A stretch of 64,000 nucleotides of DNA from Tetraselmis striata. Lineage: Eukaryota; Chlorophyta; Chlorodendrophyceae; Chlorodendrales; Chlorodendraceae. Location of the stretch: the NCBI GenBank assembly GCA_006384855.1, contig VCJN01001036.1, positions 27,394 through 91,393 of the forward strand, written 5' to 3'. The position numbers were made by a program, and so were the translations under genes. The notes below the pieces were generated by a model that was not told where the DNA came from, ran no database searches, and saw only the letters and a program-made list of their open reading frames with translations. How positions within the stretch are numbered: the first letter of the stretch is position 1; every line of letters starts with the position of its first letter. This document shows positions 1 to 10,590 of this stretch, in pieces.

Positions 1-214
1 GTGGCCCTGCACGGTGACAAATTTCCTCCATAAGTCCCTTCCCAAGCCAAAAAAAAACAGGTGGAACGGCGCGAGGGGGAAGAGGTTGATCATGCTGACA
101 TAGCCCAGGACCACATGCACATGGCACACGCCATGGCAGCCAGTGTTCTGCTTGGCCTCCGCCAGCCGGGTTGTGTTGAACGCACGCCGGGCAAGGTGCG
201 TGATTCACTGGACA
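1..214 (-). pseudogene. Family A protein, fragment of the C-terminal region
   Basis: The minus-strand frame reads YVSMINLFPLAPFHLF and then GLGRDLWRKFVTV, running off the window start. It aligns with the 3' gene part of copy A3 (27190-27300). It follows the acidic segment (GDDLSSES) with no central region, so this copy carries an internal deletion with its junction near 205-215. Confidence 0.45.
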
Positions 215-216
215 AG

Positions 217-1000
217 TCATCGCCTTGATGGACGGTTACCAAGCGAGCATCCCCGTCCGCATCCACAGGGGGGTGCTCCTGGGCAGCCGCCATAGCCTCC
301 ACAACCTGCCACGCCGACCGGGCGGGTGCGTGTGATTCCATACAACCGCAGTTGAGTGGTGCCACCAGCACGCAGGCCGGGCCCACTCACCTCTGAACGC
401 AGAAGGTCCACAATGTCACCGTCCTCGAAAACAGCGCGCCACTGGGTCGCCCCGCCGTAGTCCTCCAACACCCACTCGGTAACGACGCCGGTTATCACGC
501 CGTAGTGCCATACTCCCCGGAACTTCTTGGCGATGACCTTCATGTAGAAGTCGCCGGGATCGCCTTTCCATATCACGCCCTCATCGCGGGTTCGACGCCC
601 GCCGGCGGCCACGCAGGCGCGTCGATGTCCATACCGTCTTCGCCAACGGGGTCCTCCCCCACGCCCATCACATCGTCCACCTTCGAGCCGCCGTCGTCCG
701 AGACCGGCGCCCGCGGGCCGTTTCCGACGGCTGCAGCTACTCCTGCTGCCGCGCTTGTTGCTGCTGTTGCTGCTGCTGCTGCTGCCGCCCCTGCTGGTGC
801 TGCTTGTGATAAGGCGGCCTTGCGGCGCAACTTAGCCGCACGCTTCAACGAGTGGCTACAGTTCGGGTATTTCCGGAAGTGCCGCTCTCGCGCCGTCCTT
901 TCACTACTACCCGTCACGATGCCGTGGCAGTGCTTGCATGTGTACACGCCATCCTTCGACACACTCGCTATCCATCCCTTTGCCGGCATGCCTGCTGCCG
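217..1000 (-). pseudogene. Family A protein, N-terminal part: BED-like finger, Ala/acid linker, Tudor-like module
   Basis: The first coding exon seems to start at an ATG near 990, just after a C-rich tract ending in GCGGCAG, which makes a good 3' splice site. The N-terminus has a C-x2-C...H-x5-C finger (CKHCHG, then RERHFRKYPNC), of the BED/C2H2 type common in transposases. A basic stretch (KRAAKLRRK), an alanine-rich linker and an acidic stretch with GMDIDAP follow. The next block (about 575-390) reads KKFRGVWHYGVITGV...WRAVFEDGDIVDLLRSEV, a pattern like Tudor-type readers (small beta barrel, V-x-[FY]-x-DGD-x-x-DL). It ends in GAG|GTGAGT, a strong donor. The next exon resumes at VVEAMAAAQEH (about 340-215). 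Function as a transposon DNA- or chromatin-binding protein is inferred. Confidence 0.5.
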
Positions 1001-1560
1001 CGCGCGGGGGGCGGGGGGGGGGTTGAGAGTTGGGGTGGATGTAACCCACCACCGGCAGGCAACACAGATGCGAGTGCGCGGCTGTCCGCGCTTGATTCAA
1101 CGGTGAGCGGCGGTGACCGTGAGGCGACCCCGTACTTCATGCGCGTGCTGGGGCGTTACACAATCATCAGCAGTTAGGGCGGCTGCATTAAAACGCGCAC
1201 CTACGAACACCACCTACCGCCTACCACCTACCGTACCACCTACATCCGCCCACACCTCCGCCCGTCGTGCCGCACATCGCGGCACACCGCGGCGATGTGC
1301 AGCGATGTGCAGCGAGTACTTGCAGCCGCCTGTACTTAGCCCGGGTACTCCGCGTCGGCGGGCGACACGCGAGCCCGCGTGCGCATATCAATTTGATGAA
1401 ATTATGGAAACGAGAAATTCATATAGTACTTTACAGGTCGCGCGCGATAGTCGTCGCTACTTGGTATGAAATCCACGTCCCTCGTCCGTCCCGTATCGTC
1501 CCCGTATGTCGTCGTTCGTCACCAGTAGGGCACATTTACGTCACATCTGAATCTCACAGT

Positions 1561-3660
1561 GCGCCTCTTTCCGCGCGCGTCCTACGTTGCGTTGTGCATA
1601 TATACATACGTACATGTACTGCTCCGAAACCAGCCCACATGTGTTTTACGCCTGGTGGATGGGCATCCGGCGTCCGATGCACCCCAATTATTTGCAGCAC
1701 GCTACTCTATGCACCGCCAATGCACTCCGATGACGCCGCGTGGGAACCGGTAGCAAGTGTTGTTGTGTGCGCACATCGTGACAACATTACACGGTGGCAA
1801 TTGCAATTAGCGGTGAATAATGTGAAGGCGTTTTCAAAATCGACGGAGAATGAGGCGGTGCTGGCGGAATGCATTGGCGGTGCATAGAATAGCGTGTTGC
1901 TGGGGTTTTGACTGCATCGGACGCCGTATTCCCATCCATCCGGCACGGAATGTCCGGTTTTGATTCACACATTTGTGTGTGAATACAATGTGAATATTAC
2001 GCGTCTTTTACGCCGGGTGGATTGGCATCCCGCGTCCGATGCATCCCAATTATTTGCAGCACGCTACTCTATGCACCGCCAATGCACTCCGCAAGCCCCG
2101 CCTCCATCCGCGTGGGAACCCGATAGTAATTGTTGTTGTGTGCGCACATCGTGACAACATTACACGGTGGCAATTGCAATTAGCGGTGGATAATGTGAAG
2201 GCGTTTTCGAAATCCACGGAGAATGAGGCGGTGCTGGCGGAGTGCATTGGCGGTGCATAGAATAGCGTGTTGATGGGGGTTTGGCTGCATCGGACGCCGT
2301 ATTCCCATGCATCCATCCGGCATGGAATGTCCGGTTTTTACACATTTGGGTGCGAATATAGTGTGTATATTACGCGTCTTTTACGCCGGGTGGTCGGGCT
2401 TCCGGCGTCCGATGCACCCCGAATCTCACCAACACGCTACTCTACGCACCGCCAATGCACTCCGCCAGCCCCGCCTCTTTCCGCGCGCGTCCTACGTTGC
2501 GTTGTGCATATATACATACGTACATGTACTGCTCCGAAACCAGCCCACATGTCTTTTACGCCTGGTGGATGGGCATCCGGCGTCCGATGCACCCCAATTA
2601 TTTGCAGCACGCTACTCTATGCACCGCCAATGCACTCCGATGACGCCGCGTGGGAACCGGTAGCAAGTGTTGTTGTGTGCGCACATCGTGACAACATTAC
2701 ACGGTGGCAATTGCAATTAGCGGTGAATAATGTGAAGGCGTTTTCAAAATCGACGGAGAATGAGGCGGTGCTAGCGGAATGCATTGACAGTGCATAGAAT
2801 AGCGTGTTGCTGGGGTTTTGACTGCATCGGACGCCGTATTCCCATCCATCCGGCACGGAATGTCCGGTTTTGATTCACACATTTGTGTGTGAATACAATG
2901 TGAATATTACGCGTCTTTTACGCCGGGTGGATTGGCATCCCGCGTCCGATGCACCCCAATTATTTGCAGCACGCTACTCTATGCACCGCCAATGCACTCC
3001 GCAAGCCCCGCCTCCATCCGCGTGGGAACCCGGTAGTAATTGTTGTTGTGTGCGCACATCGTGACAACATTACACGGTGGCAATTGCAATTAGCGGTGGA
3101 TAATGTGAAGGCGTTTTCGAAATCCACGGAGAATGAGGCGGTGCTGGCGGAGTGCATTGGCGGTGCATAGAATAGCGTGTTGCTGGGGGTTTGGCTGCAT
3201 CGGACGCCGTATTCCCATGCATCCATCCGGCACGGAATGTCCGGTTTTGATTCACACATTTGAGTGCGAATATTGTGTGAATATTACGCGTCTTTTACGC
3301 CGGGTGGTCGGGCTTCCGGCGTCTGATGCACCCCGAATCTCACCAACACGCTACTCTACGCACCGCCAATGCACTCCGCCAGCCCCGCCTCTTTCCGCGC
3401 GCGTCCCACGTTGCATTGTGTATATATACATCCGTACATGTACTGATCCGAAACCAGCCCACATGTCTTTTATGCAGGGTGGATGGGCATCCAACCCACA
3501 TGTCCGATGCACCCCAATTATTTGGACCACGTTACTCTACGCACCGCCAACGCACTCCGCCAGCCCCGCCTCTTTCCGCGCAAGTCATACGTTCCATTGT
3601 ATGTATATACATACGTACATGTACTACTGCTCTGAAACCAACCCAAACTTAATGAGTGCA
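1561..3660. repeat. Higher-order tandem array, period about 913 bp
   Basis: The block beginning CGCCTCTTTCCGCGCGCGTC recurs at about 1562, 2475 and 3388, a period of 913 bp. Inside it GTGACAACATTACACGGTGG recurs at about 1779, 2153, 2689 and 3063, with alternating spacing of 374 and 536 bp, so the 913-bp unit contains two related subunits. Each subunit also carries GCATTGGCGGTGCATAGA and its reverse complement a few hundred bases apart, so it can fold back on itself. Many open frames here are artefacts of the repeat. An inverted relative lies at 30890-31975. Confidence 0.85.
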
Positions 3661-5320
3661 CAAGTGTAAATGGGGGGGGGGGGGGCGCGGGGCATACACT
3701 CACACATACTTCGGTCATGCATGACAGATATTACAAGCCGTGGCGGGTCGGCGGGCCGACCCGGCGGGTCGACCCGGCGGGGGGGGGGGGGTTCTATTTA
3801 ACTACACGTGCGGCAGTGTCGTTTCGTGGAGCAGTATGTGTGCCCGGCCTCATTTATACCGCCCCCTACCTGCGCTGCATGGTCCACCCCTACGAATTAT
3901 ATAGCACAAACCGCCATTACTTTATAGGAACCTAGCACAGCCATGCTTATATGCCCGCTTTGGCGATCAACTTCTACGCACTTCCCGTCCCTCAGCCGCC
4001 GGACATGGGGGTTAAGCCGCCAGCGTCGGCAGTTGCTTAGCAACACTTGGCATCCCGTACCGTGTTCATGGCTTCGCAGCCCTGCCGCCGGCACACGCTT
4101 ACTTCCACCACCTTCGCCAGCCGCAGCTTCGCACGCCGTTCCGCCGACATACGAAACGCACGAATCCACCCCCCCCCCCCGGTCCCCGCGTCATGTATAA
4201 TATATTCGAGGCGACTATGCGGGGCGCAACACACGCCGCGGCGTGGGTCGGCGGAGCGGCGGGCGGCGGGAGCCCTAATGGCCGGGCAGTATCCACACCC
4301 ACACCGGCACCGCCGCTCACCTCCGACGCGGATGAACCGCCTCCCAAAGGAAACATGCCGGTTGGTGGTAAGCGCAGCAGGCGTGGGGTGCCGGTGCCGG
4401 TACCTGTGCGACGGAGCTGTCGCGTCATGAACCGCACCGCAACCGCAACCGCAACCACACCGCATGTGGAGCAACACATGGCGATGCCGGCCCCACCTAT
4501 GTCTAGGGCCACCTCCTCACAGCACCCCGCCACGACGGCGTCGGCCACCGCCGACGGCGCCGTTGCGGGGGGGGGGGGGGGGGGACCCCCTGCCATGCGA
4601 CGATGATGCGCCTGATGCGCCACGTTAGGAGGCGGAGGAGGCCGTGATTGAGGCGACTGATAGGGCTGAGGGGGTTGTCGAGGCGAGCGAGGCTGCGCTC
4701 GCGCCATCCGCCCCGCAGCCACATGCGGGACATGCCGACTTGCTCGTCGCCATGTTGACCGGAGGACTACGAGCAGTGGCGGGAGGCGCCCACATGCACT
4801 ATCATGTGCGTGTCCTGGCCGGACGCCCGTCATGCGTGGACTGCGGCCAACGGACGGACTAGGAGTGTTGCTGCGACGGCACCCCGGCTTTGTGCGGCCC
4901 CAAGTACCCATGCATGGCGACCCATCAGCGGGCAGTCCCCTGCCCGACCACGGCCGCGGTGAGGGCTGAGTTCCGCCATGTCAGGGACGCGTTCCACGAC
5001 GCGACTCGCGCCGCCGTGTGTGAGGCTTCCGCGAAGGCACGCGCGGCTGGTAAGGTGCGCAGGGTGAGGCGGCGGACGGCCCGGGAGATGATGGAGAGCG
5101 TGACATGCCGGCAGTGAGGTCGGGCGCAATGATATTGGGTGGGGCACACGGGCGTGTAACACTTGCACTTTGCGCGTACGGTTGGGTTACATCTAGGCGG
5201 CGTCACACTATGCAACCGGAAAGGCTGCGGTGCTACTGCAAACGGTGCTACGCCTCACTCGGTAGCAACCGCTGCCCCGCCTATCCCACAACTGCTGCCC
5301 GCCCGCCCCCCCCCCCCCCC
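3661..5320 (+). mobile_element. Module B, copy B1
   Basis: This segment is the inverted counterpart of 28390-30890. Homology starts in the short G-run at 3672-3686, continues through a second G-run (3779-3791) and the coding part, and stops at the C-run 5306-5321. Beyond that run the two copies differ, yet in both the next sequence is family A read towards B. A and B are therefore joined 3' to 3' through the same homopolymer in both arms, which suggests one element with two convergent genes. Confidence 0.6.
4193..5300 (+). pseudogene. Module B cysteine-rich protein, copy B1 (in-frame stop)
   Basis: The reading begins with a Pro/Thr/Ala-rich N-terminus from an ATG at 4196 (start uncertain). 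A G-run at 4567-4584 then disturbs the frame. Downstream is a zinc-ribbon-like block, CVDCGQRT...ECCCDGTPALCG...PCMATHQ (about 4835-4930), of the type found near the ends of several transposase families. A TAG at 4860 sits where copy B2 has TGG (Trp), so this copy is broken. A Lys/Arg-rich helix (RVRRRTAREMM) and a second cluster, RCYCKRCYASLGSNRCP (about 5225-5280), follow. I do not recognise the family; a KDZ-type cysteine cluster or a piggyBac-like ribbon are possible readings. Confidence 0.4.
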
Positions 5321-5458
5321 CTCGCGCACCGTCATGCGACCTCGCATGGATCCCCGCCACCACCAGCTCCCCAGCGTCGACGCCCAAGTCGGCAGCATTC
5401 GCGGAGGACATGTGGGCAGGGGCCACGAGAACAGCCACCTTGCGGATGCCCGGACCGT

Positions 5459-6131
5459 CTAGGAGGACAAGGGCCTCCTCCCCGCCGGAACCACCGCCAC
5501 CGCCCGGCACTCTCCACAAGTCCAAGCCCACGGCAGTGTGGGCTCGTTCCAGCGTCCACACCGTACACAATGCAGCCCTATGGGCCGCGCGCTTGCATGG
5601 CTGTCGTCCGAGTCAGCCCCCGGCGGGGGCGGCGGCGTGGCGAGGTAGAAGTGTTGAGCTCGCGCGACCATGGTGGTGTACTTGGCGTCTTCGCGCTCCG
5701 CCAGCAGGCATGCGGATAAACTTGTCGGCATTGCACTCCGGGCAGTGCTGGTCGGGGAGGTTCGCCCATCCGCCAGCCTTCCCGGGCGCCCCGCTGAACG
5801 CCACGCACCCCTGGGGCACATGTGCCGGACATATCTGGATGTATTAGGCACCTACATGCATCGGGAGGCGAGGAGCGTGAGGGGCCTGACACCCCAAGAA
5901 GGTCGCGTCAAGCACGCACCCAGGCAGACATCCCGGCCGTACCCGCAGGCACTTCCGCATCGCCTTGTGGCTGCGTGGCACGGCCATCCCACCCCAGGTG
6001 AAGCCGGCGGGCATGATGTCATGCAGCAGCTGCCAGTCGATGTCATCGGAGTTGTTGGAGTTCTTGCTCTTCACATGGGCCGAGCACTTCATGACTGCAA
6101 ACGTGAGGGCATCCGTGTCGGACCCCGGCAC
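5459..6131 (-). pseudogene. Family A protein, central region (copy A2, frameshifted)
   Basis: Two overlapping frames carry coherent protein. From about 6090 there is DIDWQLLHDIMPAGFTWGGM. Further down (about 5810-5700) is DQHCPECNADKFIRM, a Cx2C motif of the kind that precedes the catalytic domain in CACTA tnp2 proteins, followed in another frame by DAKYTTMVARAQHFYLAT. Several frame changes are needed to join them. No DDE triad could be located before the sequence ends at the C-run. The CACTA assignment is a suggestion only. Confidence 0.35.
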
Positions 6132-6259
6132 ATCAGAAGACTCCCACGCCCGGAGGCGCGCCGCCTCCTCCTCCTCCTCCTCATCGCTTGTCCACCCGGC
6201 GCCAGCCGCGTCCCCCCCCCCCCCCCCCCTTCCCAGCCCTCCTCTTCGGATTCACTGGA

Positions 6260-7050
6260 CTGGTCATCGCCTTCAAGGACGGTTGCCAAGCGAGCCTCCC
6301 CGTCCGCATCCACAGGGAGGTGCTCCTGGGCAGCCGCCATAGCCTCCACAACCTGCCACGCCGACCGGGCGGATGCGTGTGAATCCATACAACCGCAGGT
6401 GAGTGGTGCCACCAGCACACAGGCCGGGCCCACTCACCTCTGAACGCATAAGGTCCACGGTGTCACCGTCCTCGAAAACAGCGCGCCACCGGGTCACCCC
6501 GCCGTAGTCCTCCAACACCCACTCGGTAACGACGCCGGTTATCACGCCGTAGTGCCATAATCCCCGGAACTTCTTGGCGATGATCTTCATGTAGAAGTCA
6601 CCGGGATCGCCTTGCCGTATCACGCCCTCATCGGCGGCTTCCACGCCCGCCGGCGGCCACGCAGGCGCGTCGATGTCCATACCGTCTTCGCCAACGGGGT
6701 CCTCCCCCACACCCATCACATCGTCCTCCTTCGAGCCGCCGTCGTCCGAGACCGGCGCCGGCGGGCAGTTTCCGACGGCTGCAGCTACTCCTGCTGACGC
6801 CCCTGCTGCTGCTAGGCTGCTGCTGCTGCTGCCGCTGCCGCCCATGCTGCTGCTGCTTGTGATAAGGCGGCCTTGCGGCGCAACTTAGCCGCACGCTTCA
6901 ACGAGTGGCTACAGTTCGGGTGTTTTAGGAAGTGCCGCTCTCGCGCCGTCTTATCACTACTACCAGTCATCCAGCCCTGCGACACGCCATCCTGCGCATC
7001 TTGTACACGCCATCATGCGACACACTCGATATCCATCCCTTTCCCGGCAT
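6260..7050 (-). pseudogene. Family A protein, N-terminal exons (copy A2)
   Basis: This is the same exon plan as in A1: a C-rich 3' splice site before an ATG near 7050, the RERHFLKHPNC finger tail, the Ala/Gln linker, and GEDGMDIDAP. The Tudor-like block follows (about 6635-6445: KKFRGLWHYGVITG...WRAVFEDGDTVDLMRSE). It ends in GAG|GTGAGT at about 6444, and the next exon resumes at VVEAMAAAQEH after GTGGCAG (about 6345-6230), followed by the acidic SSESEEEGWE. The first cysteines of the finger seen in A1 (CKHC) are out of frame here. Confidence 0.5.
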
Positions 7051-7386
7051 GCCTGCTGCCGCGCGCGGGGGGCGGGGGGGGGGGGGGGGGGGGGGCGGGA
7101 GGGGGCTGAGAGTTGGGGGTGGATGTAACCCACCACCGGCAGGTAGCAGAGATGCGAGTGCGCGGCTGTCCGCACTTGGTTCAGCGGTGAGCGGCGGTGA
7201 CCGTAAGGCGACCCCCTACATGCGCGTGCTGGGGCGTTACACAATCATCAGCAGTTAGGGCGGCTGCATTTAAACGCGCACCTACGAACACCACCTACCG
7301 CCTTCCACCTACCGTACCACCTACATCCGCCCACACCTCCGCCCGTCGTGCCGCACATCGCCGCACAACGCGGGGTCATCGAGGTG

Positions 7387-7749
7387 CAACGATGTGCAGC
7401 GAGTACGTGCAGCCGCCTGTACTTAACCTGGGTGCTCCGCGTCGGCGCGCGACACGCGAGCCCGCGTGCGCATATCAATTTGATGAAATTATCGAAACGA
7501 GAAATTCATATAGTACTTTACAGGTCGCGCGAGATAGTCGTCGCTACTCGGTATGAAATCTCACAGCAACGATGTGCAGCGATGTGCAACGAATACGTGC
7601 AGCCGCCTGTACTTAGCCCGAGTCCTCCGCGTCGGCGCGCGACACGCGAGCCCGCGTGCACATATCAATTTGATGAATATTATGGAAACGAGAAATTCAT
7701 ATAGTACTTTACACGTTGCGCGCGATAGTCGTCGCTACTCGGTATGAAA
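7387..7749. repeat. 184-bp subterminal tandem duplication in copy A2
   Basis: The segment from CAACGATGTGCAGCGAGTAC to the GGTATGAAATC block occurs twice in tandem (about 7387-7560 and 7567-7749) with a few substitutions. Copy A1 has one copy (about 1295-1470). The duplicated unit lies 90-450 bp inside the CACTGTGAG terminus. Confidence 0.75.
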
Positions 7750-7838
7750 TCCACGTCCCTCGTCCGTCCCGTATCGTCCCCGTATGTCGTCGTTCGTCAC
7801 CAGTAGGGGACATTTACGTCACATCTGAATCTCACAGT

Positions 7839-8993
7839 GGTCGTTGCGCTAGCTGGAAGCTGGCGCAAAGGCAGAAGGTGGAGACACCGCCGCGTCGCGG
7901 GGCGTCATATCGGGGTGAGGGATGGACGTGGGCACACGGCAGTAGCGTACTAGCCGCGTATGGCGGAATTGTAACGTCGGGTAACACCCGTCGTACTTAG
8001 CCCCGCGCAATTCAAACCTCTATGATTCTCAGTTTGACCATAAAAGGGCTGGCTAGCAGTACCTGTCGCTCGGGTCGGGCACGTAGGTGCATAAATGCCC
8101 GAAAAGCTCGATTAATCGCTGATTTGAGATGGCAAATGCCGGTTGCCAGTCGTGAAGAAAGTAGGCGTGGAAGAAGACGTATGTATTTATTGTTGTCGGT
8201 ACACCCGACCCTTGTCGCTACCCCAGTAAGATTGTCAGGTTTTTTTACATTGTGTTAAAATACGAGTACATGTAATAAGGCAATTGGGATTTAATAGTCC
8301 GTTTCAGGTGGGAATTTCAAGAAAAAATGGGGGGGGGGGGGGGGGGGACGTTGGACATACGTGCGAAATTACGTTAGAAAACCGACAAGTACTGCGTAAT
8401 ATACTGTAGAGCTCGCGCACGCGGCGTGTACGGCGTGCGCCTGTTCAGTTACTGCCGACACGGTGCGGCGACGCAGCGCATGCCACGGCGTTGCACCTAT
8501 TGTGCGATGCTGGAGGAGCGTACCAAGCGTGCCACAGCACGGAATCAGCAGCCATATGTGATGCACACACATGCAACTGACTCAACGGTACCTTGATATT
8601 GTCTGCATATGTGCATGAGCAACAACATGCTGTGAAAATTATTAAATGTTGTATGTTCTTGATGCGCATGTCTGTGAAAGTGCTACCTAGATTGTTTGAA
8701 GAGCTACATTGACCTATCACTGACTACGTGCACTGTCACCCGAGCCACAGTGAAGGGCCATGTGGAGTTGCAAAAGGTCATGACGAACCACACAGTGGCA
8801 ACGCCTTACTTGGCGCTGCTAGGCTCAAGCTTAAGTATGATCTTTAGGCCCTTTAGGATGCAGCGGACGGATTTAGAAAGTATGGCCAATCTCTTCTGGT
8901 TACATGGGTTCCTGGGTTATAGTATGTCTCTGAATTTTGCCGAGTAGACTTGTCCAAGGCGGTATTTATATCCGCCGAAATCATAGTCATACC
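7839..8993. other. No gene seen; G-run and low-coding sequence
   Basis: Nothing here looks like a conserved gene. The stretch holds a 19-bp G-run (8329-8347) and AT-richer sequence than its neighbours. It separates copy A2 from the gypsy relic. Confidence 0.5.
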
Positions 8994-9319
8994 TGTGCTA
9001 ATTAGCCGGGTGCCGTGGGATACCCGTGCCGTGTTAGCTACATAAGGCTTGAGTCAGAGAACTCTAGAGAATTCCAGAACAGTCTTCGGCCTTATACTAC
9101 TAGTACATATACCCGCAATACTAATATATACAACGGCTCTAGAGTCAGAGAACTCTTGAGAATTCCAGAACAGTCTTCGGCCTTATACTACTAATACGTT
9201 TACCCGCAATAATACTAATATATACGACTCCGCAGATGCGTAGTCGTACTACTTTAGCGGGGAATTATACCTGCTAGTACAGCAGAACGTTACAGTCACA
9301 TGGATAATGGAGGATAACA
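8994..9319 (-). repeat. Probable 3' LTR of the gypsy relic
   Basis: On the minus strand a purine tract (GGGGGAGAGAG, 9320-9330) is followed at once by TGTTATCC, the layout of a polypurine tract and LTR start. A plausible CA end lies at 8994 (TAGCACA). Inside is an imperfect tandem duplication of about 82 bp (about 9051-9210) built on GAGTCAGAGAACTCT and CAGTCTTCGGCCTTATACTA. No second LTR or target duplication was found, so the left edge is a guess. Confidence 0.4.
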
Positions 9320-9462
9320 CTCTCTCCCCCTTACGCACAAAGCGTCCTCGCTGTGCAGGTATCACAGAACTACAGGAAACTACAGTCTTGGTATTGATCT
9401 TGAAGTTCATGCGGAAGGTACTCGGCTTGGGTAGCGATTACGGAACCGAATGAAGTATGGGC

Positions 9463-10090
9463 TCACAGTAAACTGTCGGTATTGTTTAGATAGTAAGAAC
9501 TACCGGAAATGTCCAAGTGTTTGATAGCTCCGCGTAGGGGCTCCCAAGTGTCTTCGCTTGGTACGTTGTACGGGAACGCCCATCGCACTCGAAATGACAA
9601 TAGTCCAGTGCCATTGTTGTTGAAGGCAACATCGAGTAGGTCTTGAACATGGAATCGGTTTGCGTCATGGACAATCGGTACTCGTTCAGGCTTCGCCGGT
9701 TGTTCAGGGTCGTCATACCACTTTTTCAGCATACTCGCGTGTACCACGTCGTGGACCCGTACGCCCGCATGCAGTTGCAATTGGAAAGAAACTGATGAAA
9801 TCTGCTCTGTAATCACGAAGGTGCCCACGTAGCGGTCGCGTAGCTTAATAGCACAGGGTTGCTGAATAAACTTCAGATGAGACGACCTCAGCTTAACTCT
9901 GTCGCCGGTCTTGAATGGTACGGGGAGTCGTCAACGATTAGCTGCAGTTTGCATACGAGTTTGAGCCTCCGGTACGCAATCATGCGTGAAGCGATGAAGT
10001 TCGTGTACATACTTGACGTGTTCAGGCAGAGCTCGAGTTGGCTCGGTTGCGAGTTGAGTAGTAGCATGTGTAGTCGGCACATGCTACTCG
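9463..10090 (-). pseudogene. pol: Ty3/gypsy integrase C-terminus with chromodomain (relic)
   Basis: The minus-strand frame reads FKTGDRVKLRSSHLK, then KLRDRYVGTFVITEQI, VRVHDVVHASMLKKW and FRVRWAFPYNVPSEDTWEPL. These are the GPY/F-like module and the chromodomain (W-x5-[ST]xEDTWEP) that end pol in chromoviruses. Upstream, ALPEHVKYVHELH and EAQTRMQTAANR match the usual segment after the integrase core but end in a TGA, so the copy is dead. The catalytic core and reverse transcriptase are absent. The chromodomain is known to target such elements to modified chromatin. Confidence 0.75.
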
Positions 10091-10094
10091 AGGT

Positions 10095-10590
10095 AGACTA
10101 CTCGAGGCAGGCTTGCAACCTCGTCGTGGCATCTTCCTCAGCGAGGAGCTCGGGGGAATTAACATTGTTTGACATGGCGGCATGTTTAATGGGGGGGGGG
10201 GGGGGGGGGGGTTTAGTACGGCTGCGATTCGCGCTCCGCCCATGTACTAATAGTCGTACTAATAGTCGTCCGATTCGTCATTGCGCCCCGGGTTCGTACC
10301 ATATACCCGGTACCGGCTTTAAAAATATATCGCGTACTACCCGGTACTACATACACGGACAACCTCGTACCTTATACGGCAGTGCCATGTACCGCGTCAC
10401 CGCGCTAGTACGACTACCACAACGATTACAAAAAAGGTTTATCGCCCGCCGGCAATACCGCCGGATGTACTCGTACGTAACTGGATGGACATGCCGCCAC
10501 CAGCAGCAGCCTTCACGGATAATAGTAGTGCTTCGTCACCCGTATGTCACATCTCATTCTCACAATGCGGGTGGCGGGTGGCGACGGTCG
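10095..10590 (+). mobile_element. Family C element, deletion derivative
   Basis: Bases 10095-10211 match 33845-33963, including the start of the family C gene (MSNNV, minus strand) and a G-run at the same place. Bases 10230-10560 then match 35310-35660, the right end of the full-length copy. About 1.3 kb of internal sequence is missing. The right end reads GTCACATCTCATTCTCACA, similar to the ends of family A (GTCACATCTGAATCTCACA). Confidence 0.7.

Larger units (their letters stand above)
1..1560 (-). mobile_element. Family A DNA transposon, copy A1 (internally deleted, cut by window edge)
   Basis: Read on the minus strand, this copy begins at 1560 with CACTGTGAG and runs out of the window at base 1. 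It is colinear with copy A2 (about 6240-7838) from 1560 to about 215. It then jumps directly to sequence that matches the 3' coding part of copy A3 (about 27090-27300), so the middle of the element is missing. The terminal CACTG resembles CACTA (En/Spm) ends, but I cannot see the other terminus, so the superfamily is inferred. A run of 9 T keeps the frame of the 3' coding part open here, where A3 has 8 T. Confidence 0.6.
5321..7838 (-). mobile_element. Family A DNA transposon, copy A2
   Basis: On the minus strand the element starts at 7838 with CACTGTGAG and is colinear with A1 through the N-terminal gene part. It then continues into the central region that A1 lacks, up to the C-run at 5306-5321. 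Its 5' subterminal part carries a tandem duplication of about 184 bp (about 7387-7566 and 7567-7749) that is single in A1. Frame breaks near the finger and the C-run 6212-6229 make this copy unlikely to encode an intact protein. Confidence 0.55.

Noticed and set aside
1561-3660. Many open frames of 60-178 codons on both strands
   Set aside because: They repeat with the tandem units, read the same DNA in several frames, and show no protein-like conservation between frames.
4099-4911. A 270-codon minus-strand frame
   Set aside because: Antisense shadow of module B in GC-rich DNA; the plus-strand frames carry the zinc-ribbon motif and agree between B1 and B2.
8994-9320. Solo LTR unrelated to the neighbouring integrase
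   Set aside because: The purine tract and TGTTATCC lie at the right distance and strand downstream of the gypsy chromodomain, so a joint origin is more likely.
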